64,000 nucleotides of DNA from Hydractinia symbiolongicarpus (lineage: Eukaryota; Cnidaria; Hydrozoa; Anthoathecata; Hydractiniidae), in NCBI RefSeq assembly GCF_029227915.1, contig NC_079878.1, positions 14,570,001 through 14,634,000 on the forward strand. Direction: 5' to 3'. Position 1 is the stretch's first letter. Each line of letters starts with the position of its first letter. Made by a program: the position numbers and the translations under genes. This document shows positions 10,513 through 22,620 of this stretch, one piece after another. The notes beneath the pieces were generated by a model. It was not told the origin of the DNA and ran no database searches. It was given only the letters and a program-made list of their open reading frames with translations.

Positions 10513-13500
10513 TTAAATATAAGAACAACAATAACCAGTAGGTGTTTTAGTATTAGCTTCTTGTAAATGCAGCCACAAACTACTTGGTCCTGAGTCAATA
10601 GACTGAAGTGAACGTAACTGATTCTCTTGTTCAACCAAATTTTCTGCAAGTTTTACAAAAGTTTCTGCAATATTAACAGCTGTCTTTGCACTGGCTTCTG
10701 TGTAAAACAGATTGTACAAGTAGGCTAAGTCCTAAAAAATAATAGTTTCTACCTCTCTTAAGAAAGGTTTAAGGAGCATAAGGGTAATATAGTAAAAGAG
10801 CATTGTGCTTCAAAACCAGAGGTCCCCTGTTCAAATCCTGTTAATGGCAGTTGTAAAAGCCATGTCTACTAGAGGTACTGCTGGAGTTACAATTATCATA
10901 GAAATGGTTTCAAATGTGTTTTAGTTGAAAACAATGCCTGGTTAGAGGAACTTTACTACGTTTACTAAGATCAAGAATGTTAAAAAGCAGGTAAAAAAAA
11001 TACATACCTCAATTTCACTTTCATCTACATTTCGATCCAAATCACATTTATTCCCTACCAGAATTATTTGAACATCATCTGAGCAGTTGTCTCTAATACA
11101 AGAAAGCCACTCAGATATGCTAGAAAATGTTTCTTGTCTTGATAAGTCAAAAACTACTATAACAGCATGTGCATTGCGATAAAACACTGATGTCAATGAT
11201 TTGTATTTTTCTTCTCCAGCTGTATCCCAAAGCTGAAATTTTATTTTAATTTTTTGATATTTTGCACTTAACTCAATGTCACAAACCTAAAACACAAAAA
11301 ACAAATGTATATGCATGTCCAAGATTGTAATATTCCTAAATTTGTCTTTTTGCAAGTCAAAACATGAATAATTAGGGGCAATTAAAATTAATTAGCACTT
11401 ATATGGGTCAAGATAACCTAGAGAACAAGAATTTTATTCAAGAGTGAGGTGCACATGTCATTAAAAATGAGCAACTGTTTTTTAATGCAAATTTTGGGTG
11501 AATTACTCCAACAGTATGCAAAGAAAAATCAGAAAATACAGGGTTTTTATTTTATCGAAATTTTTTTTTTCTATTTTACTGCCAGAAAATTGCAACAAAA
11601 ATATTTTACTTGCTTAAAGCTTATACCTCCCATTTTAAAATAAGTTGTACGAAAGAGCTTGAAAAATTGTAGAAACTGTAGAAATTTGTATATCTTTTGT
11701 TAAAAATTCTTGATTGATTCTTAAGATTTTGGACTTCAAACTTGCACAATTATGCATGACATCATCATGTGTAACTGTGAGTGGTGAATTGCATAAGGAA
11801 TATAGGTGTCATAAATGTTTCAGCCATTCAATATAATGATTAGACTTTAAAACATGCACTCATAATTTTTTTTGCAAACACTAATGTATATACACAAATT
11901 AAACCAATAAGTCTTTTTAGCATTTATAAAGCAAATTGCTTATATGAAAGTGGTGACCATCTAAAGGACAGGACATCACAATAGGACATGGTACAAAGAC
12001 AGGACTGTTACAAATACAACACAGTTGTTTAAGTAGATAAATTTAGTCATAAGGAACTCACCAAGAAAAGTAGGTCAAAAATAAAAGCACAAGGCAAGAC
12101 GAAAGAAATACAAAGGCTGATACAATTGCAAAAAATATAATTAAATTTAGTAGCTGTTTAATAAGAAATGCTGAAATAGAATTGGTTTGATCTCAAAAGT
12201 ATATTTACTAAGAAGTTGGAAAGAAAGACATTTTTGCAACTTATTCTATGATTTTAAAGAGTGAAATCTGATAGACTTTTTAGAACTAAGTTTTAAAGTC
12301 AATCTCTAAAAACAGAAAAACTGTTTATTAACTATAGTTATATAATAATTAATAAAATTAATAAACAAGTTTTATAATAATTATTAATATAATATATAAT
12401 ATAATAAATAAAGAAGGGAAAATATATTAATGTTAGAACGTTAGCTGTATATAGAATGCCTTATAGATCCTGCATTTATCAATTACTTCACTTTTACTAC
12501 ATTTATACTAGATTTATTTATACTATTTATACTTCTCCCTTATTTTTAGGTAGGAAAATAGCCAATTGGTACAGTATTTGCTTAACAAGCAAGTGAAGTA
12601 TGTTTAATTTCAAAAGATGTTTGGAAAAACTGCATATAGACATTTTATTTAAGGTGACAGTAACCCTTTTTTAGCTGTCCAAATATAGCTGAATTATTTA
12701 CTCAGTGTTTTATTTACACCATTTTTTTTTACTATTACCTGAAAATATAGGCCTTAATACATAATAAAATGATTTAACTTAACACAAAATTGCTCATAAA
12801 CAAGAAAAAAATCTGCTTCTACGAGCTCCAACATTTTACAGTCTCGTTATTTTTTATTAGCTTTTGTTTTTAAATGAACCTTTTGTTTTTTTTAAAAAGA
12901 TTCTTTGTTAGCATCCCCTGCTGCATCGAACGATGTTAAAAGAAAAATATTTCGGATAAAAAGATTTCCGCACATCGTATCATGGTTGCATGATTCACCA
13001 AGCATGTCAATTGAAAAAGCATGAAAATTTTAAAGTAAAACAAAAGTGCTATCGAAAGTTAAAGCTCGTGCAGTGTAGCATAATGAAGACCGTCTTAAAT
13101 TTTTACATAATGCGCCATCTTTGTTGTTATTAATGTTTCTCTTTAATAATTACGTCATTTCTTTCTGTACAATTTTGCAAGCGTGGCAGAACTAATTAAT
13201 TACTTATCAATTTATTTTAAAGAGTAAATGTTGAGGTTGAATATTTTTGGTGAAAGATAATAGTATTTTAGCCATAAAATCGTGACAAGCGTGTTATAAC
13301 AGAAAAAATATGGATATATAGTCTGAAAATAACCTTTCGTAACTAATTATGTGAAAAAAAAATTTTCAATTTTTAAAAGGGTTACTGCCACCTTAATGAG
13401 TACTAAAGCTGAAACTAAAATTGTAAACAATCCCCTGTGGTTCTCACCATGGTATAGGGTTTAAGGTCCTTTGTTTGCTCCACTTGCACCTCATTCGTAT

Positions 13501-13734
13501 ACAAAAACACAACAAATGAACTATGACCATAAGGTGCTGATATTGCCTATTCCCAGTAAAAACAGAGTAGCTCTCAAATTCTGAATATACCTGAAAATCC
13601 ACACCAATAGTAGTTGATAATTTCTCAGTAAAGGAATTACAACAAAATCTTGTCAAAATACTAGTCTTTCCAACATTCGTGTCACCAATCACAACTACTT
13701 TATATAAGTAATCGTAATCATCTGCATCAGCCAT
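10513..13734 (-). CDS. Rab-family small GTPase with GEE in switch II
   Basis: Small GTPase of membrane traffic. Exons: 13591-13734, 11008-11286 and 10513-10731, phases 0, 213 aa. P-loop GDTNVGKT at residues 17-24; switch I TTIGVDF around 41-47; switch II WDTAGEE at 68-74; NKCD at 127-130; EASAK at 153-157. The Gln that Rabs normally have in WDTAGQE (needed for efficient GTP hydrolysis) is Glu73 here. The C-terminus is CCSYI, a double cysteine plus three residues as in Rab11-type tails, expected to be geranylgeranylated. The start MADADDYDYLYK is preferred to an upstream in-frame ATG because family similarity begins there. The first intron is about 2.3 kb and AT-rich. I cannot assign the Rab subfamily. 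Confidence 0.92.
10786..10856 (+). repeat. Degenerate tRNA-like / SINE-like sequence
   Basis: TAGTAAAAGAG resembles a pol III A box and CTGTTCAAATCCTG resembles a B box about 45 bp later, inside the second Rab intron. The T-stem does not pair properly, so this is at best a tRNA-derived SINE remnant. Confidence 0.3.
12553..12610 (+). repeat. tRNA-Val(AAC)-like remnant
   Basis: The stretch has TTGGTACAGTATTTGC and a good anticodon arm: stem TTTGC/GCAAG around the seven-base loop TTAACAA, anticodon AAC. A recognisable T-arm and acceptor stem are missing, so it is probably a tRNA-derived repeat or pseudo-tRNA in the long first Rab intron. Confidence 0.3.
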
Positions 13735-14146
13735 ACACAACAATACAACTTTATTTATGACAGTTTTTAATAATCCTAAACAAAATAAAAAAAAACTTAT
13801 CAATAAAAAGTAACATCAAGATTAAGAAAATAACCGCCCAATGTGACAATAATTTAGACTGAATAAGCTTACATTATTACAAAATCTTTTTTTATATATT
13901 TTGATTATTTCTTACTGCAAAGATAACATTGATTTCCATGTGAGATACTAAATATTGATATTGCTCAGCCAGACAAACATTTTTTTACAGACCAAGATGG
14001 AAGCAATAGATTGATTAAAATCTTTTCTTTTTCTAAAAGTTCAATTTATGTTACATTTCTTTTTTTGAAAGTTCGCTTTCATTTGTTTGTCTCAAACCAT
14101 TTTTGCACTTTTTCTAAATATTCACTTCCCAAAGTGCTTTCAAACT
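13735..14146. other. Rab promoter-proximal interval
   Basis: Upstream of the Rab ATG. AT-rich, with no coding signal; it should contain the Rab 5' UTR and promoter, but no specific site is recognisable. Confidence 0.4.
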
Positions 14147-14489
14147 ATGTCTGTGTTGGAGAATTGTTTTGTATATATCTATAAATTGTATATAGTTTAT
14201 GATATATTTATATATCTCAGTGTTCCCTGTCCTGCAAACATGGCATTTGTGTATTTGTTTGGCAGTAAGTCAGCCATGTTTGTTTTGCTGTTCTGTCCTG
14301 TATTTTCCCCTGACCACCTGGGCTCTAGTCAAGACTCTCCTTTAGCTGTAGGATGGACAGTCCAGGTATGGTCAGTGGGTGTGCTAGCTTGTATCAGTAG
14401 GCAAGAGACATGTAACTAGTGAGGAGCTATATAATATATTCAACAACATATACATAAGTGTTCTTGTCTTGTCCAACACCTTACAACAT
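14147..14489 (+). repeat. Candidate 5' LTR of the Gypsy-like element
   Basis: A stretch starting TGTCTGTG and ending TTACAACA (TG...CA ends), with TATATAA near 14427. It lies directly before TTTGGTAGGAGAGGGC, which could be a degenerate tRNA primer-binding site, and 46 bp before the gag frame. No second LTR copy exists in the window to confirm the ends, because the 3' part of the element is lost. Confidence 0.35.
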
Positions 14490-14535
14490 TTGGTAGGAGA
14501 GGGCAGTTCAAAAAGCAAAGAGTTGCTAAAGAAGT

Positions 14536-15778
14536 ATGAGAAAAGTGGGTGACAAGGAGCAAGAAGTCTTTCAATCCCTTCAAGAGTTGACACAGGAAGA
14601 ATTGGAGGAGGTGTGCCTGTCACTGAAGTTAGATGTTGGAACAGAAAAAGGTAAAACACTACTCCTCAGAAGAATATTCCAGTTTCTTACATCTATGGAA
14701 ATTGAAGAGAGTGCAGATCAGGGGGAAGAGTATTTTGAAAAAGTTTATGAGGTCATCCAGTCTTTTAAAAAAACAAAATTTTCAAAAATCCCAATTGGCA
14801 GTATGTTTAAATCTGAGTTCAGAAGTCCACATAAAATCAAAGATGAGGAAGAGGAAAGGATGGAAAATATTTTGATGAAACCTTTTAAGATCAGTGGTAA
14901 AATTGGAAAAACAAGCCAAAAAGACTCCCTAACTTTTAGTAGCCTTATCTTCCAAATTCAAAATGGGGTCAAAAAGGGGTATTCTGAATTAATAGATGCA
15001 GTTTTTGGAAGCATCTCGCATGAGAACGAACTTAGGCAATATTTGGAAAGCCGCTGACTTAAACCTGGAGCAAGTGAGTAAGATACTTAGGTACCATTAT
15101 AAAGAAAAAGATGCTACAACACTTTTTACTACACTCAGCGTAGGAAAACAAAGTCCACAAGAAAGTGCCCAAGATTTTGTGCTAAGAATGATGAACCTAA
15201 GGCAGAAAGTTTTGTTTGTGTCACGTTTTTTACATGCTATTCAAACTGGCCTCCAAAATGAAAATGTGTGAAACGAAATGAGAGAACTGCTAAAAAAATG
15301 AGGAAACTACAGATGAGGAACTACTGAGTAAGCTTACTAATGCAGTATCAGACGAAGTAGAACACAGAGAAAAATTTGGTTCAAAAAAAAACTTAGTTTC
15401 AAATTCGCTTGAGGTTAAAGATTTAACTCTGAACCATCAAAAAAATTGGTCCTTGCCGAAGAATTCCTTGAAATTAAGAATAAGATTGCTGAAGTAAGTT
15501 GGTTAGTGGCGCAGAATGCAGAGCAGATAAAGTACGGCAACGAAAGGAAAAATCAACGCCCTTTTTCAGATCGTTCCAAGGGAAGAGGCCGCAATTTTTG
15601 TGAAAACTGCCAGAAAAATAATGTTGAACTCAAAAAACTCATTGTTTTTATTGTGGATCTGAAGAACATTTCTATGCAGGATGTAGACGCAAATTCAAAA
15701 ATAAGCATGAAAAAACTAGACACAGTTGGGTCGGGCGGTGTGACTCCAACTAATGTAAATAAAAACAGTAATAATTAA
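14536..15778 (+). pseudogene. Broken gag of a Gypsy-like LTR retrotransposon
   Basis: Three successive frames (14536-15057, 14996-15271, 15446-15778) give an acidic N-terminal part, a capsid-like stretch with SAQDFVLRMMNLRQKV, and a basic region rich in Arg and Gly leading to cysteine/histidine zinc-knuckle residues near 15590-15690. Frameshifts or stops near 15055, 15270 and 15640 separate them. The order matches gag of Metaviridae-type retrotransposons of animals. It is followed, after a nested insertion, by protease and reverse transcriptase at 20179-21800 on the same strand. Non-functional as it stands. Confidence 0.7.
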
Positions 15779-15839
15779 AAATCGGTACCGGAATATTCGT
15801 CCCGTAAATTTGTAAATATGGTAACCCAAACTGATTTGT

Positions 15840-18800
15840 CGTTGTTTTGTTCCATTTTAAGTGTGCAGCTATACGGAGTACGGCTCTGTATAGGCATGCG
15901 TATACGGAGTATAACTTTGCATAGCAACATTTTTATTCCGTATAGACGGAAATATTTAGTACAAAAAGCCACAAGCGGCGTAGACAGCTTTGAGAGTATA
16001 ATGCCAACGCTGGTTTGCCTAGACATTAGTGAATGCAGCATGAGCGTCAAGTCTAAACTAAGCATTTTTATTAAAAATATACTCTGGGCTATTTCAGTTT
16101 AGAAAATCGTGCCTAAAACAAGCAAGTAATTTGTGTAAAAAGAAAAAAGTCTAAAATATGAGACAAACGTGCAGAGTACCAATTAGTATTAGTAGAACTG
16201 CCACCAAGCTTAGTCTTTAGCTGATAATACAACGAACCTAATTAGTCATTACAAACATTACAAACCGAGTCTCAAAAATTGGTGTTCTTTTACGTGGCAA
16301 GATCGTTGTTCACGCAAGTTTTTGGCCCAATAATGGACATGTTGAGCTACAGACAAATTTCCTGTTTAAACCAAAAAACATAAATTTGGAAAAATGAGGA
16401 GACTTTACGAATTGTATGTACATCAAAGCATGCGGTGCGAAATGTTCGAAGTTTGTCAGTATAAGTGAAGTTTTGTTGTTGTATGTGGTGTTGCAGTTAA
16501 CCCAAATCAGAAGGTAATTTTAAATTACATAGCTGATTTGGAAAAAAACTTTCCGGAGTTCGCTGCACAATTGCAAAAGGTTATGAAAGATAAAATTCCC
16601 GCTAATTTCATTTCTGCGTTTCATCATCATCATCATCATTCTCGGCTTAACGTCCGTTTTCCATGCTAGCATGGGTTGGACGGGGTATATTAATGACCCT
16701 CTTCCAATCTGATCTAGACTGTGTTAGATCTAAACTCAACTTCCTCTCTATCAAGTCTGCCCTTATAACCTCCTGCCAAGTCTTTCTCGGTCTGCCTCTG
16801 GGCTATGCCCCAGGAACTATCAAGTCTCTACACTTTCTTACCCAATTATCCTCCTCCATTCTTTCCAAGTGCCCCAGCCAATTCAATCTTCTTATCTGGA
16901 TAACATCTTTAATTCTACGGTGACTTAGCCTGCTTCTTAGCTCATCTGGACTCTTTCTGTCTCTCAGACTGGCATTACACATCCACCTAACCATTCTCAT
17001 ATCATTCCTTTCTAAACGGTCAAGATCTTCCTGCTTCACTGCCCATGTCTCACTACCGTACAACATAACACTTCTTACACAGGCCTCATACAACCTACCT
17101 TTTACCTCAATTGACAGGACTCTGCTAGTCAATAAAGGAAGTAACTCTCTAAACTTTTTCCAAGCAGAACCTATCCTGCAAGTAACACTTCTTCCAACAC
17201 CCCCTTCACTGCCCAACATATCACCTAAGTAACAGAAGTTCTTAACTATCTCCAACGAGCCACTGTTGTACATCATTAAAGCTGGAAATACTTCATTCTC
17301 TATAATCTCACCTTTGCAACGCTTGCATACAAACTGTATGCCAGCTCTTAACCTTCCACTAATACTACTGCACTTCTGATGTACCCAATGCTTGCAAGTC
17401 TGACAAAAAATTGAGTCACAAGCCACAAGGCCACTTTCCAACTACAAGGTCGCACTTGGCTGCAATGCTACTTATCATGACTTTAGACTTTGCTGTGTTT
17501 ACCTTCAGCCCTTTCTCTTCTAGTCCTTTCTTCCACTTCTCAAACTTTTCAAATTATTCTTCCATCGACTCTGCTATGAGAACCAAATCATCTGCATACA
17601 ATAACTCCCATGGACAACCTGTTCTGAACTCCATCGACAGCGCTTCTAAGACTAGAATAAACAACAAAGGACTAAGTACAGAACCCTGATGTACACCAAC
17701 ATATACACTAAATTCATCACTAAGTGAATCGTTAATCCTGACACGACTTCTGGCATTGCTGTACATAGACTGAACCATCGTAACTAGCCACTCATCCACA
17801 CCTAATTTTCTCATAGCCCACCATATAACTTTACGTGGCACTCTATCAAAAGCTCTCTCTAAATCTACAAAGGCAAAATAGAGATTCTTTCTCTTTCCTA
17901 AATACTTTTCCTGAAGCTGTCTGAGTAAAAATATTGCATCTGTAGTGCCACGCCCTGGAACAAAACCAAATTGCATCTTATCTATATCAATTCTTTCTCT
18001 AAGTAACTTATCAATCACTCTTTCAATAACTTTCATTACTTGATCAACCAACTTCAAACCTCTATAGTTACCCCTTTCTAATGCATCACCCTTGCCCTTG
18101 AAACAATTCACTATTACACTCGACTGCCACTCACTCGGAATAGCACCATCCTTTATAATCTGGTTAGCAAGACTTGTAATAAGCTCAACTCCAATATATC
18201 CAGATGCTTTTACCATCTCTGCAACAATACCTGATACTCCTGCAGCCTTGCCAATCTTCAATTTCCTAATAGCCTCCACTACCCATTCTGTCTTGATCTG
18301 CATAGCTGGCCCTTCTACGACATCATCATCAGACAAATTATCCTCGTCCCAATCAAACTCAGTGTTAAGCAACCTCTGATAATGATTCTTCCAAGCTACC
18401 CTTTTCTCCTCCTCTGTGCTAGCCAAAACACCTTCATCATTACGTATACACTTCTCACCTACAATATCTTGATTAGTCTTCTTCATTTGCTTTGCTATCT
18501 TGAATACCTCATTGCGCTGGTCTTCCCTTCTTAACACATCTGCAAATCTGTTTCTCTCTGCTTCTGATTTTGCCTTATACACTGCTGTACGAGCGCGACG
18601 CTTAGCTTCTAAGTAAATATTTTTACTACCACCTGACTTCCACTCTTTCCAAAGTTTCCTCTTTTCCTTTATACACTGGTCAACCTCATTATTCCACCAC
18701 CAGGTCTGTCTATGTCTAGCTGGTCCTTTCGTCCACCCACAGGTATCATCAGAAGCTTCTAGAAGACAATTCTTCAAAGTAGTCCAAGTACTTTCAACAT

Positions 18801-19860
18801 TGTCACTATCACATTGACTATTGTAGGCTAACTGCTGAACTTTTGCACTAAATTGTCTTGCTACAATCTCTTCCTTCAGCTTCCAGACTTTTCGACGGGG
18901 CCTGTACTTTCCCTTGGCTTCTTTGACACTCTTCAAGATAATATCACAAACCAGAAACCTATGCTGGGAAACACACTCTTCCCCCGATATAACTTTCACG
19001 TCCTTCACCACTTTCTTGTCTGACTTTCTAATTAAAAAGTAATCTATCTGTGTCTTACAACCACCTGACTCATATGTTATAAGCGTTTCTAAAGAGAAAA
19101 TTTCCTGATAATATATCATATGGTAAAGAAAGAATCAATATAATGCAAAACGTTACTGTTAAGTTAATTCATTTGATTTGATTCCGATTAAGCCAAAAAC
19201 GTTGCTTTACTGCCAAAACATTTTATGGAAAGAAATTTTAACTTCGTATAATTACAACATATATTCCTGTTGCATATGATGTTTACAATTTTCGTATTTT
19301 GTGATGTTAATTTTTATGGCTTCCATTATATTCATTCTAAGCTTCAGAAATTTGTTTTGTAAGTTTCTATATGCAATAAAACTAATCATACAATCAATGA
19401 CTCACACTCTGTATACTAAGCATGTCACACTTCGTATAGTATACTTTGTATATAAAGCATGTCACACTTCGTATAGTATACTTCGTATATGAAGCATATC
19501 ACACTCCGTATGGCATGCACCTTATACCACATTTTGCATAATCTGCATAGCAAATTCTGCATAACATGCTCTCAGTATCTCACAATCTGTTGCCATAATC
19601 CGTTTGCTGCAATCAAAAACTAATGTTCACATACTCTGTATAGCTACAGGACAAAGATGTGCTTGACTTTTTAACTTGATCCTCATGGTGATTATTTTTT
19701 GTTTCTTTCGGAAATAGTTTTAAAAAAGTCATATATTGCAATATTTCACTTTAAGAACATTCGTTGGCAGACTGTATAGCTATACCAAACTCCATATAGC
19801 AGCTATATGGAGTATTACTCCGTATAGAAACCACACTCTGTACGTCACAGTTTGATCATG
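15840..19860. repeat. Unclassified insertion bounded by TATACGGAGT units
   Basis: Gag and protease of the Gypsy-like element are separated by about 4.4 kb. Near the left edge are units such as CTATACGGAGTACGG; near the right edge the inverse, ACTCCGTATAG, appears around 19820. At 19390-19510 a 35-40-bp unit with CACACTTCGTATAGTATAC is repeated two to three times. This suggests an element with inverted subterminal repeats that itself received the RTE-like LINE at 16619-19119. Ends are approximate and no protein of its own is visible. Confidence 0.4.
16619..19119 (-). mobile_element. 5'-truncated RTE-like non-LTR retrotransposon
   Basis: Frame 17554-19119 begins inside the endonuclease C-terminus (SGGCKTQIDYFL) and continues into reverse transcriptase: FVDLERAFDRVP, GVHQGSVLSPLLF and the catalytic YADD in LLYADDLVLIAES. 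After an internal TAA near 17555 the same frame continues. A shift near 17430 then leads to 16803-17441, with a cysteine/histidine patch (CQTCKHWVHQKCS) and the C-terminal region (WAVKQEDLDRLERNDMR) typical of RTE-clade elements. The 3' end is a (TGA)n-type tail at 16619-16640, also typical of RTE. Dead copy: the 5' end is missing and there is at least one stop and one frameshift. Confidence 0.85.
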
Positions 19861-20178
19861 TTTGTGTTTTATGTGAAGGAAAGCTGCATGTGTCTGGTGA
19901 GAAAAATTGTTCTTTTGAAACTACTAAGAGTGTATTAAAGTAAAGTGTGATCATGTTTGTCCCTGTAATGTTTCTACCACACCTGAAAATGTTTTGTCTG
20001 AACCTGTTTTACCTGCTGAAAATAATGTTTCGCAGATGTCGTCTGAAACATTTAGTCTGCTGCTATTGTTAATCATGTTAAAAATATTGTTAAGGATAAC
20101 CCTAGCAATGTATGTGATACCCAAACATTTTTTTACCCTCTGGATGCGTTCCCAGCCACTGCTAGTAGCCTGTGCAGA

Positions 20179-21800
20179 ATGGAAATAGTGGACTTGATTA
20201 GAGATAAAGCTTTGATTAAAGTTAGAGTAGAAAATAAAGAATTTGAGGGATTGCTGGATACAGGAAGCATGTGTTGCTTAGTCAGTAAACAGTGGTTAGA
20301 GGAAAAGTTACCACAGAAAGATATTTACCCTGTTCAGCATTTCATGGATAGAAATAGTGAGATAATATCGCTGAGAGCAGCAAGCAACACTGAACTAAAT
20401 CTTGTTGGTGTAACGTTTTACCGTTGCCCTTACCAAACCATAACGTTGTCATAAATGCCACGTTTCTTGTTACCAAGGACCAGATTTCTACCTCTATAAT
20501 TGGATTTATTCTGATGAAATTTATCATTCAGAAGGAGGGAAGAAATGAAACCCTGTTGGGTGTCTTACTATAAGCTTTACCAACCCTTGACGAACCGCTA
20601 AAATTAGTGAAGGCTGTACAGGGAGATAGAAAGGAGGATAGTGGAAAAGTATTTGTGTCCCAAACTGTTATAGTTGCTGCAAACAGCATGGTGTTGGTAA
20701 AATGTAAAGTCAGAGGACTGGAACATGTGAACGAGGACCTTTTCGTTTCACTAAAATTACTAGAGGATTTGAAATCGCAAGACTGTATCACCAGGCAAAG
20801 AAAATCAAAACTTGTGATTCCTATCGCAAACTACAACAGTGTTGATATAAAACTACAAGCCCAAAAATTAATTGGAGACACTTAGTATGCTAGAGGAACC
20901 ATAACCGCTATAAATGCTAATGGTGTTGATGTGAGTGCTCTAAATACCGAAAATATTATCAATTCTGAAGAGAATGATTGGCTACCACCTGTGGATCTCA
21001 CACACCTGAAAGATGAACAAAGGGAAAAAGTAGAATTTATTCTCAGAAAGTATAATAAGGCTTTCTCTAGAGATCATGGTGATATTGGAAGTCTTAAGAG
21101 GGTGCAATTAGACATCAAGCTTTGTGACAACATTCCAGTTCATAAGACTTACAGATGTATTCCTAAGCAACTCCACTAAGAGGTAAAAGACCACCTGAAA
21201 AATCTAGAATTGAATGGATGAATTCAAACTTGAGATTCTCCTTATCCCAGCCCTGTAGTATGTGTAGCTAAGAAAAAAAGATGGCTCACCGACACTTTGT
21301 GTAGATTATAGAGATTTAAATGCCAAAACTATCCTTGATCGCATGCCAATACCAAGCGTGAACGATATCAATGACAACCTTGCTGGAAAATCGTGGTTCT
21401 CTACCTTGGATCTTTCCCAAGCATACCATCAAGGATATGTCAATTCAGAATCCCAAAAGTATACAGCATTCTCCACACAATGGGCCCTGTATGAGTGTAT
21501 CAGGATACTGTATGGTCTAAAGAATGCCCACCAAAGTTTCGGCGCTTTATGAATGAATGCCTTGGGGAATAAAAGGATGACATCTGTTTTCCATATATGG
21601 ATGATATAATTGGTTACAGCGGAACGTTCAAAGACCACATTGATGATTTGGAAAAGATTTTCAAAAATTGATTGAGCATAGAGCAAACCTTAACCCAAAG
21701 AAATGTCGCCTTTTCAAGAAGTCTGTAAAGTATTTAGGCAAGATAATCACAGCTGAAGGATATATGGATGATCCTGAAACCATTGAAGCACTTGAGAAAA
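20179..21800 (+). pseudogene. Broken protease and reverse transcriptase of the Gypsy-like element
   Basis: Frame 20179-20454 has the retropepsin active site LLDTGS. After stops and shifts, 20931-21179 holds the linker before reverse transcriptase. 21200-21800 carries the polymerase in pieces: a PVV...AKK stretch, DYRDLNAK, FSTLDLSQAYHQ, YGLKNA and the catalytic PYMDDI near 21600. The frame breaks at about 20455, 20885, 21180, 21300, 21550 and 21670. Similarity ends at about 21800, where an inverted-repeat element begins; RNase H and integrase are absent. It continues the gag remnant at 14536-15778. Old, dead copy. Confidence 0.8.
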
Positions 21801-22620
21801 TCCGGCATTACTAAACTATGGAACTACCCAAAACCAGCCATAATCACCCATAACCAGCCATTATCACCCATAACCAGCCATAATCACCCAAAAATCAGAC
21901 ACAATAAATAACCCGACAAACATTCATTCTTGAGCATGGATCTCTCACGATATTATTAATTTTGCTGATACACTATGTATATACAAGATGCTTTACGGTC
22001 AGCAACCTCGTTCCTGGGGCGACCCTGCTTTTTTGACATTCTCATGTTGGAAGACAGAAGGCTCGGTGTACAAGGTTGCATAAAAAGCCAATATATAATA
22101 ATAAAGCTTTTTCTTCTCTTAGGAGCTGCCTTGAATAGAAAGAACAGACGGACACACCAAATTAGCCGATAAGTAGAAGAGGCTCTGAGCACGAGGTTGC
22201 GTTTTTGAAGATAGATAAAACAGGGGTGCAACCTTGATTCAGACAAGGTGTCATTTTTACGAGGAGACTGGAAAAAGGCTGTGTTCGAGGTTGGGCAAAG
22301 GTCAAATCGTTCTCGTCAAACTCGCCAACAAATTCTTACTCTGTTTTGAAATGTTTTTTTTTAATTTTCTATAATATTGAACTATGAGAACGAAAATGAA
22401 TGTACAAATCGAGAAAGGAAAGACATATATTAAATATAAACTCGTTCTCTACTACAACTTTTTCAAAAGTTCTATAGAACAATATATGAGCAGTTCCAAC
22501 AAAACAAAGAAGACTACATTCGGCATGTACTTTGACAATTCGTCGGGCAATGATGGCGATACAATATTTATTAAGTGAAGCGTAAACCTAATGATTTTAG
22601 GAAGCTTCGCTCATCTCCAG

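Noticed and set aside
18092-18379. Plus-strand 95-codon frame
   Set aside because: Antisense shadow of the RTE-like reverse transcriptase.
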